A DNA stretch of 64,000 bases, taken from Clostridia bacterium (lineage in GTDB: Bacteria > Bacillota > Clostridia > Oscillospirales > Acutalibacteraceae). Of the stretch, positions 58,370-64,000 are shown piece after piece. The position numbers and the translations under genes were made by a program. Every line of letters begins with the position of its first letter. Positions within the stretch are counted from its first letter, which is position 1. The stretch lies in the NCBI GenBank assembly GCA_017473435.1, contig JAFULG010000065.1:1-64000 (forward strand), given 5' to 3'. The notes below the pieces were generated by a model that worked only from the letters and a program-made list of their open reading frames with translations, ran no database searches and had not been told where the DNA came from.

Positions 58370-58735
58370 ATATAAAGAAAAAGAAAAGTAAAAATTAAAA
58401 GAGATATAAAAAGTAAAATATAAGTTAATGTAAAAGTAAAATGCATTTGCATGCATTTGCATGCATTTGCATATAAAGAAAAGTAAAAAGAAAATATAAA
58501 ACTAAAGTAAAAATATATGTAAAAGTAAAAATGAGCTTATGCAATTGCATGCATTTGCAGGTAATACTAATACTTATTCTAATGTTAAATCTTATGTTAA
58601 TGTTAAATATAAGTCTTATGCTCAAGCATGCTCGTGTAGGTAATACTAATACTAATACTAATTCTATTTCTGATGTTAATTCTAATACTAATGTTTGTGT
58701 TAATGTTAATGCTATGCATATGCCATCACACAAAT
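58370..58735. repeat. Low-complexity tract with 6-nt and 10-nt periodicity
   Basis: First A-rich units like AAAGTAAAA, then TGCATTTGCA units three times in a row (58442-58471), again near 58540-58560, and then a tract of AATACT and TTAATG hexamers. Frames reading N-T-N-T or L-I-L-I come from the hexamers and are not believed to be proteins. Confidence 0.7.
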
Positions 58736-58819
58736 ACACACATATTCATATAAACATTGACAACCTCCCCTTTTGACTGTATAATCGTATAAGATGTTTC
58801 ACAAAGGAGAGGTAAAGAT

Positions 58820-59776
58820 ATGTCAGCTAAATTTTTTATACAGAAGTACATTGCCCAGTTAAAGGCACTTAACCCCAAGTACGACACAATATTTGAGCTT
58901 CACAGCGAGGAAAATCCCGTTATTTATCAGGACAGAGAAAACCTCCGCCTTTCCTTTGCGATGATTGCCGATACCCATCTGCCCAACCGTGAAAGTGCAT
59001 CCGCCAACCTCAACAACTTTTTCCTTGACGCTGAAAAATCAGGTGCAGAGTACGACGCAATGCTCATGGCAGGCGATATTGCCGACTGGGGCTTCAACAG
59101 CGAATATGACCGAGTTTTCGACGTTATGGATAAGCAGACCGCTGTGCCGAAAATTTTCCTTACAATGGGTAACCACGATGTGCGCGTGTTCTTCAAAAAC
59201 AGCCGTAATCGTGTTATGGAAAGGGTTGACCGCTACCTCGGAATTGAGACAAAGGGCAAAACCTACTATTCCTACGATATAAAGGGCTATACCTTCATCG
59301 TTATTTGTACAGAAAGACGCCTTCTTGAAAAGGCATCCCTTACAAAGGAGCAGATTGATTTCCTTGACAAGGAGCTTGCAAGGGCAACAAAAGACGGTAA
59401 GCCCGTATTTGTAATGTGCCATCAGGCGTTCAAAAACACCCACGGTCTGCCCGAGGTATGGAAGACAGGTGATATGGGTGAGGAGTCTGACGAGGTAAGA
59501 GCCGTTATGGAAAAATACAAGAACGTTTTCTTCATCAACGGACATCTTCACGGCGGTATTTTTGAAAAGACCCTTGAGGTGCTTAAAGAAGAAAACAACG
59601 TTTACTCCCTCTCCGTTCCCGGCTACAGAAAGGAAAACAACTTCGGTATCAAGGATTGCGGTACAGGCTACTACGCCGAGGTTTACGACGACAGGGTTGT
59701 ATTCACCGCCCGTAAGTTCATCAGCGGTGAGTACCTCGAGGGAGATTACACAAAATTTGAAATAAAACTGATATAA
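58820..59776 (+). CDS. Calcineurin-like metallophosphoesterase
   Basis: 318 residues from ATG 58820 (AAAGGAGAGGTAAAGAT). Motifs in order: FAMIADTHLP (D-x-H, residues about 47-53), AGDIADWG (GD), MGNHDVR (GNHD), VMCHQAFKN (H) and INGHLHGG (GHxH). It hydrolyses phosphoester bonds with two metal ions. No signal peptide. Substrate unknown. Confidence 0.92.
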   Translation: MSAKFFIQKYIAQLKALNPKYDTIFELHSEENPVIYQDRENLRLSFAMIADTHLPNRESASANLNNFFLDAEKSGAEYDAMLMAGDIADWGFNSEYDRVFDVMDKQTAVPKIFLTMGNHDVRVFFKNSRNRVMERVDRYLGIETKGKTYYSYDIKGYTFIVICTERRLLEKASLTKEQIDFLDKELARATKDGKPVFVMCHQAFKNTHGLPEVWKTGDMGEESDEVRAVMEKYKNVFFINGHLHGGIFEKTLEVLKEENNVYSLSVPGYRKENNFGIKDCGTGYYAEVYDDRVVFTARKFISGEYLEGDYTKFEIKLI

Positions 59777-59779
59777 TCA

Positions 59780-59860
59780 TTGACAATATTCTGCTTTTAA
59801 TGTTAGAATGAAGAGGAATATTTTTGAGGAAGACCCTTATCTATTCCGATAAGGGTCTTT
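59780..59860 (+). promoter_or_regulatory. Promoter and hairpin before FAD protein gene
   Basis: TTGACA (59780-59785), 18 nt, TAGAAT (59804-59809), followed by the 10-bp perfect stem AGACCCTTAT...ATAAGGGTCT (59831-59858). The hairpin lacks a full T tract. It may be an attenuator, an mRNA stabiliser or the terminator of the upstream gene. Confidence 0.6.
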
Positions 59861-59889
59861 AAACTTTTACAGACACAAGGAGAACAGAT

Positions 59890-61257
59890 ATGAATCACGA
59901 CATTATTATCATCGGCGCCGGCCCCGGCGGTATTTTCGCCGCTTACGAGCTTATAAAACTTAACCCCGGACTTAAGGTTGCGGTGTTTGAGGCAGGTCAC
60001 GAATTAAGCAAGCGCAAATGTCCCATTGACGGAGATAAAATAAAAACCTGCATAGGCTGTAAAACCTGCAGTATTATGAGCGGCTTCGGCGGTGCAGGAG
60101 CTTTTTCCGACGGCAAGTACAACATAACCAACGATTTCGGCGGCACGCTTTACGAATACATAGGCAAAAAGCCGGCACTCGACCTTATGCGCTATGTTGA
60201 CGAAATCAACCTCAAATACGGCGGTGAGGGAACAAGGCTTTACTCAACAGCAGGCTCACGCTTCAAGACAGAGTGCATCCGTAATGACCTTCACCTGCTT
60301 GACGCTTCCGTAAGACACCTCGGCACAGACATCAACTACATTGTGCTTGAAAACATTTACGCTTACCTTAAGGATAAGGTTGAGTTTTACTTTGACACAC
60401 CCGTTGTCACCGTTTCAAGAGAAAACGGCACCTACAACGTAATCACAAAGGATAAAACCTACAGCTGTGACAAGTGCATCATTTCCGTCGGCAGAAGCGG
60501 AAGCAAATGGATGGAATCCGTATGCCGTGACCTTGACGTAAAGACTAACTCCAACCGTGTTGACATCGGCGTAAGAGTTGAGCTTCCGGCGGCAGTTTTT
60601 GCTCACCTTACCGACGAGCTTTACGAAAGCAAGATTGTTTACCGCACGGAGAAATACGGCGACAAGGTGCGCACCTTCTGTATGAACCCCAAGGGCTCCG
60701 TCGTAAACGAGAACACAAACGGAATCATAACCGTAAACGGTCACAGCTATGAGGACCCTGCAAAGCAGACGGACAACACCAACTTTGCCCTGCTTGTTGC
60801 AAAGCATTTTTCGGAGCCCTTCAAGGACTCCAACGGCTACGGTGAATCTATTGCACGCTTAAGCAATATGCTCGGCGGCGGTGTAATTGTTCAGCGCTTC
60901 GGCGACCTTATCAGAGGCAGACGCTCCACTCCGAGCCGCATTCAGGAGGCTTTCATCACACCTACACTCAATGCTACTCCCGGTGACCTGAGCCTTGTTC
61001 TTCCCAAGCGTATCCTTGACGGCATCATCGAAATGATTTATGCCCTTGACAAGGTTGCTCCCGGTACCGCTAATGAGGATACTCTGCTTTACGGTGTTGA
61101 GGTTAAGTTCTATAATATGGAGGTTGAGGTGGACGAAAACCTTGAATCCGTACATAAGGGGCTTTACATCATTGGTGACGGCAGCGGTATCACGCATTCG
61201 CTTTCACATGCTTCTGCGAGTGGCGTACATGTGGCAAGGAAGATAGTGGAGAAATAA
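59890..61257 (+). CDS. FAD-dependent oxidoreductase
   Basis: 455 residues from ATG 59890 (AAGGAGAACAGAT). Dinucleotide-binding GAGPGGIFAAYEL (residues about 8-20), then a cysteine set CPIDGDKIKTCIGCKTCSIMSGFGGAGAFSDGKYN (seen as CIGCKTC and GFGGAGAFSDGKYN), and C-terminal LYIIGDGSGITHSLSHASASG. This is the family of FAD-dependent proteins (YtfP/HI0933-related long forms) common in anaerobes; the reaction is unknown. The C-x2-C-x2-C group could be redox active. Confidence 0.9.
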   Translation: MNHDIIIIGAGPGGIFAAYELIKLNPGLKVAVFEAGHELSKRKCPIDGDKIKTCIGCKTCSIMSGFGGAGAFSDGKYNITNDFGGTLYEYIGKKPALDLMRYVDEINLKYGGEGTRLYSTAGSRFKTECIRNDLHLLDASVRHLGTDINYIVLENIYAYLKDKVEFYFDTPVVTVSRENGTYNVITKDKTYSCDKCIISVGRSGSKWMESVCRDLDVKTNSNRVDIGVRVELPAAVFAHLTDELYESKIVYRTEKYGDKVRTFCMNPKGSVVNENTNGIITVNGHSYEDPAKQTDNTNFALLVAKHFSEPFKDSNGYGESIARLSNMLGGGVIVQRFGDLIRGRRSTPSRIQEAFITPTLNATPGDLSLVLPKRILDGIIEMIYALDKVAPGTANEDTLLYGVEVKFYNMEVEVDENLESVHKGLYIIGDGSGITHSLSHASASGVHVARKIVEK

Positions 61258-61318
61258 AACAAGCAAAGTTTTTTTGGTTACTTTTTTTACAAAAAAAGTA
61301 ACGCCCCGCGGCGAGCGA
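61257..61318. repeat. Dispersed hairpin repeat, family A copy 7
   Basis: AACAAGCAAAGTTTTTTTGG, TTACTTTTTTTACAAAAAAAGTAA and CGCCCCGCGGCGAGCGATG. Confidence 0.75.
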
Positions 61319-61362
61319 TGAAAACAGATAAATAGGAATTTGACGGGGGAGGGTGGTAACTT

Positions 61363-61974
61363 ATGCATTGGCATTTCAGAAAACTGAAATATGATATTCT
61401 TGTCCCGAAATTAGATAAAAATATCTTTAAACTCACAGAAGAAGAAACTGCAGCATATTTTGAGTGGTTTATGGAGCAAGTACCCTCGCGTGTGGCGTAT
61501 GTTTCGAAGGTTTGTGCAAAGGAACTTCATATCTCTGTGGAGAGGATGGATTGTTCTCCGGAATCCTTGTTATTACTTTGGAAATGGTTTCGCAAAAGAG
61601 CAAAAACAGAATCTTTAATACTTACGAAGGAAGAGAAAAAGCAACCCGGATATGCTAATGGGATGTTTAGAAACAAACGTCAACTAACACTTGAAACTGA
61701 GTATATCCTTCGTGATATTGGCATGTATTTAGGTGAAACTTTTCGGAAAAATCATCCTCAAATTTACTGGACATACTACACAAAGCCGCAAAGAAGCTTC
61801 TTTGCAAACCACCCTTTGCTGAAAGGCTTTATTGATATGACAACAGGTGTTCCTTTCAATGCTGAGTTTGAGCCAATTCACATGGCACGTGTCCAAGCAT
61901 CCAAGATATTGAGCAAAAAATCAAAAGATAATGACTTGTTTAATATCTACACCATCTGGGCGCAAAAGATGTGA
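61363..61974 (+). CDS. Hypothetical protein
   Basis: 203 residues from ATG 61363 (GGGGGAGGGTGG). Trp/Tyr-rich and helical: MHWHFRKLKYDILVPKLDKN, TAAYFEWFMEQVPSRV, LLLLWKWFRKRAKTE, then ILRDIGMYLGETFRKNHPQIYWTYYTKPQRSFFANHPLL. The layout resembles small cytoplasmic proteins near toxin-immunity genes in Clostridia, but I cannot name a family. Codon use is more AT-rich than the neighbours and it sits between two family A repeats, so it may be a recent insertion. Confidence 0.65.
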   Translation: MHWHFRKLKYDILVPKLDKNIFKLTEEETAAYFEWFMEQVPSRVAYVSKVCAKELHISVERMDCSPESLLLLWKWFRKRAKTESLILTKEEKKQPGYANGMFRNKRQLTLETEYILRDIGMYLGETFRKNHPQIYWTYYTKPQRSFFANHPLLKGFIDMTTGVPFNAEFEPIHMARVQASKILSKKSKDNDLFNIYTIWAQKM

Positions 61975-62020
61975 GTTGATGTTAGACAACTCACAATTTA
62001 TCTGAACAAGTATATAAAGC

Positions 62021-62055
62021 AAGGTCACGGAAATTTACATCTCCGTGACCTTTTG
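62021..62055 (+). terminator. Terminator after hypothetical gene
   Basis: AAGGTCACGGA...TCCGTGACCTT then TT; stem sequence nearly identical to 51459-51497. Confidence 0.85.
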
Positions 62056-62074
62056 TCTTTTGTTTTTGAATTAT

Positions 62075-62130
62075 TCATCGCTCGCCGCGGGGCGTTCTTT
62101 CTTGTAAGAAAGAACCAAAGAACTTTTCTC
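62075..62130. repeat. Dispersed hairpin repeat, family A copy 8 (inverted)
   Basis: CATCGCTCGCCGCGGGGCG, TTCTTTCTTGTAAGAAAGAA and CCAAAGAACTTTTC. Confidence 0.75.
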
Positions 62131-62151
62131 TTTCTTACTTTTTTCCGTTTC

Positions 62152-63744
62152 TCACTCCATCCCCTCACATATCTCCCTGAACACCGGTGCACAGTCAGCG
62201 TTACCGCCCACTCCGTCCTCATTCATCACCGCAACAATATACTCCGGCTCATCCGCAGGATAAAACCCGGTAAACCATGTACGGTAAACCTCTTCACCGC
62301 TCTCATCATATATCCCGCTCTCCGCAGTGCCCGTCTTGCCCGCAAGCTTCAGAAACTCACTTTTTGCATTGGTGGCAATCCCCTTTTCAGTCACCGAATA
62401 AAGCATCTCTCTCATTTTATCCACAGTTTTTTCATCAAGCACCCTTTCGGGCGTTTTTACATTCTCAGCCGTGATGTTCCCCTCTCCGTCACAAAAGCCG
62501 TAAATCAGCCTCGGCTCGGCAAGAGTTCCCGTTGCAAGAACGTGATACGCCTTCACCATATGCAAAGGCGTAACAAGCAAGTCACCCTGACCGAAGGCAA
62601 AATTTGCTCTGTTACCTTCAAGGGAAAGTGCTTCTGCGCTCGGCAAAAGTCCCTTTTCACCTTCTATCCCGTCACAAAGGCTCACCCCTTCACCAAAGCC
62701 GATTTTACTGCAAAAAGACAAAAACTTCTCCGCATCAAGCTTCTCCATAAGCCTTATAAAATAAATGTTACAGGACTTCTGCAACGCCTTTTCCATATTA
62801 ACCTCACCGTGAGCCGTTTCACCGTAGCAGGTGAACACCTTATCCCCCACAGTTACTTTTCCCTCACAGCTGACGGTAAAAGCCTCACTAACACCGCTTT
62901 CAAGGGCAAAAGCGGCAACAACACTCTTGAACACAGACCCTGCGCTGTAGCTTGCAAGAGCCTTGTTTACTAAAGGTGAATTTTCACCGTCAAGGCTCTG
63001 CTCAACCCTGTTTCGGTCAAAAACGGGCACACTCGCCAAAGCAACAATGTCTCCCGAGTGAGCCTCCATCACCACTGCACAGCCGCTTTCAACTCTGCTT
63101 TCTCCAAGAGCTTTCTCGGTAAGCTGTTGTATGCGTTTATCCAGGGTCAGCACCACTCCGCCTTGGGAGTTAAAATTGACATCCCTCACAATTTTATCCA
63201 TACCCGCAAGCACTCTGCCAAGGGCATCTGCCTCAAAGCTGACAGTAAGCCGTCCCCCGTAGCCCGAAAGAAGCTCATCATATGCCTTTTCAACGCCCGT
63301 CACGCCCTTTCCCTCGGAGTTAACATAGCCGACAATATGGCAGGCGGGGTCACTATCGCTATATCTCAAGGGCACCTCAAAGCTTCGTACAAGCTCGTTG
63401 CTGATTTCACTTTGCACCTTTACAACAAAAGGTGAGCCGTTTTTTATATAAGAAGCAACAGCATCAAAATCCGTATCACCGGGAAGATATTTCTTCGCGC
63501 CTGCAACAGGAGTAACCGCCGCTGTAAGCTTACTCTGACTGTCAACAAGCAGCTCACCGTTACGGTCGTAAATCTTGCCCCTTGTTGTACCGACCGTAAC
63601 TGTACGGCTAGTATTACTCCTGCCTGCCTCAGAATAGGCTGAACGGTTAATATAAACAATTCTAACCATTATTGCCATAAAACACAGAGCAAAGAGCATA
63701 TATAATGAAAGTATGCGTTTAGGAAGGTGCGGCAAGTAAATCAT
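62152..63744 (-). CDS. Penicillin-binding protein 2-like transpeptidase
   Basis: 530 residues from ATG 63744; the AAAGG site touches this ATG, so TTG 63735 (8 nt spacing) is an equally good start. One N-terminal membrane helix (ILSLYMLFALCFMAIMVRIVYI), a dimerisation-domain part (TTRGKIYDRNGELLVDS), then the transpeptidase with S-x-x-K as SAGSVFK, S-x-N as SCN and K-T-G as KTGTAES. It cross-links peptidoglycan; it resembles the SpoVD/PBP2 class but lacks a PASTA domain and is shorter (usual 600-700). Its sporulation or elongation role is open. Monocistronic. Confidence 0.9.
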   Translation of the reverse strand: MIYLPHLPKRILSLYMLFALCFMAIMVRIVYINRSAYSEAGRSNTSRTVTVGTTRGKIYDRNGELLVDSQSKLTAAVTPVAGAKKYLPGDTDFDAVASYIKNGSPFVVKVQSEISNELVRSFEVPLRYSDSDPACHIVGYVNSEGKGVTGVEKAYDELLSGYGGRLTVSFEADALGRVLAGMDKIVRDVNFNSQGGVVLTLDKRIQQLTEKALGESRVESGCAVVMEAHSGDIVALASVPVFDRNRVEQSLDGENSPLVNKALASYSAGSVFKSVVAAFALESGVSEAFTVSCEGKVTVGDKVFTCYGETAHGEVNMEKALQKSCNIYFIRLMEKLDAEKFLSFCSKIGFGEGVSLCDGIEGEKGLLPSAEALSLEGNRANFAFGQGDLLVTPLHMVKAYHVLATGTLAEPRLIYGFCDGEGNITAENVKTPERVLDEKTVDKMREMLYSVTEKGIATNAKSEFLKLAGKTGTAESGIYDESGEEVYRTWFTGFYPADEPEYIVAVMNEDGVGGNADCAPVFREICEGME

Positions 63745-63749
63745 CCTTT

Positions 63750-63787
63750 CGTTGGTTCCCGGCCCTTTGGCCCTTGGCCCTCGGCCA
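63750..63787. repeat. GGCCCTTGG-type short repeat
   Basis: GGCCCTTTGGCCCTTGGCCC with a further GGCC, the same motif as at 42783-42802, just upstream of the PBP gene. Confidence 0.55.
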
Positions 63788-63870
63788 TCTTTTCTATTAT
63801 TTCCCACCCCCCTTACATATATCGACAGCAAATTTTTTCCAATTATTTTATACTAATTTCGTAAAAAGAC

Positions 63871-63899
63871 TTGACCTCACAGAAAAAATGGTCTAAAAT
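63871..63899 (+). promoter_or_regulatory. groES promoter
   Basis: TTGACC (63871-63876), 17 nt, TAAAAT (63894-63899), directly before the CIRCE element. Confidence 0.88.
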
Positions 63900-63903
63900 A
63901 GAA

Positions 63904-63930
63904 TTAGCACTCCAAGACAGAGAGTGCTAA
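63904..63930 (+). promoter_or_regulatory. CIRCE operator (HrcA site)
   Basis: TTAGCACTC, 9 nt, GAGTGCTAA: a perfect CIRCE inverted repeat. HrcA repressor binds it and releases it under heat stress. Confidence 0.97.
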
Positions 63931-63971
63931 AACAAGTAAATACATAACAATTTATATAGGAGGAACACATT

Positions 63972-64000
63972 ATGACTATCAGACCGCTTTCAGACAGAGT
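63972..64000 (+). CDS. groES: GroES co-chaperonin (5' end only)
   Basis: The last 29 nt encode MTIRPLSDR, the typical GroES start (compare MxIRPLxDRV), after an AGGAGGAACACATT site. The gene runs out of the window, and groEL should follow. Control by CIRCE supports the call. Confidence 0.93.

Noticed and set aside
58442..58471. TGCATTTGCA repeats as a CRISPR or iteron origin
   Set aside because: Units are directly adjacent without spacers, only three in a row, and no replication gene is near.
58531..58776. 81-codon frame rich in Leu/Ile/Met and Asn/Thr
   Set aside because: Produced by AATACT/TTAATG hexamer repeats; no ribosome site.
62053..62973. 306-codon plus-strand frame
   Set aside because: Antisense to the PBP transpeptidase and begins in a dispersed repeat.

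Overview
The window looks like a chromosomal piece of a Gram-positive, low-to-mid GC gut-type Clostridium relative (Oscillospirales/Lachnospirales-like). The evidence is spoVAC/spoVAD sporulation genes, an HrcA/CIRCE-controlled groES at the right end, AAGGAGG ribosome sites, oxygen-sensitive class III ribonucleotide reductase (nrdD/nrdG), uronate catabolism (uxaA/uxaB) and many tail-to-tail terminators. Species cannot be named from sequence alone.

Layout. (1) 1-7.3 kb: AT-rich debris of mobile elements and defence genes: an AbrB/SpoVT N-terminal stub, a TIR gene with an in-frame amber stop, a frameshifted STAND-type NTPase whose end is fused to a BspA-like leucine-rich repeat, a truncated relaxase with its MobC partner, two GNAT acetyltransferases and a sigma-region-4-like DNA-binding protein. 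(2) 7.3-30.4 kb: a type III-D-like CRISPR island. One leftward operon (XRE regulator, small CARF-like protein, CARF-HEPN nuclease, Cas10, Csx10, double Csm3-like RAMP, Csx19, TIGR03986-like RAMP) runs from 17.9 to 8.1 kb. cas6 stands alone at 20.8-21.5 kb. Five main CRISPR arrays share one 29-nt repeat with the palindromic core CCTAATATTAGG. No cas1/cas2 is present. Between the arrays sit two secreted SH3b proteins (one with a C39-like peptidase), an M50 metalloprotease operon, a dead TraG coupling-protein gene, and an operon of a stand-alone CARF protein plus a protein with possible sigma-region-2 resemblance. (3) 30.4-64 kb: higher-GC chromosome with spoVA genes (spoVAD truncated at the island edge and separated from spoVAC by a GH35 beta-galactosidase and dinD), DUF1015, alaX, dut, nrdDG, uxaB, tRNA-Leu(GAG) with a small AT-rich insert, uxaA, pgsA, ispF, rnmV, holA, comEC, a PRPP-binding transferase, PHP and calcineurin phosphoesterases, an FAD protein, a PBP transpeptidase and the start of groES.

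Most interesting observation. Six copies of one promoter-like element, (T/A)TTTGA or TTGTGA, then exactly 18 nt, then TGAATAT(T/A), occur in the CRISPR island. They lie upstream of both secreted SH3b genes (two copies each, at identical distances of 32 and 125 nt from a conserved 8-9 codon leader ORF), the TraG/M50 operon and the CARF operon. They are unlike the consensus TTGACA-17-TATAAT promoters that drive the arrays and the cas operon. This suggests a dedicated regulon, possibly controlled by a cyclic-oligoadenylate-sensing CARF protein and a sigma-like partner. That chain is inference.

A second unusual structure is a leader with two divergent consensus promoters, seen three times. One promoter transcribes the array. 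The other makes a short RNA carrying only one or two repeats followed at once by a strong terminator.
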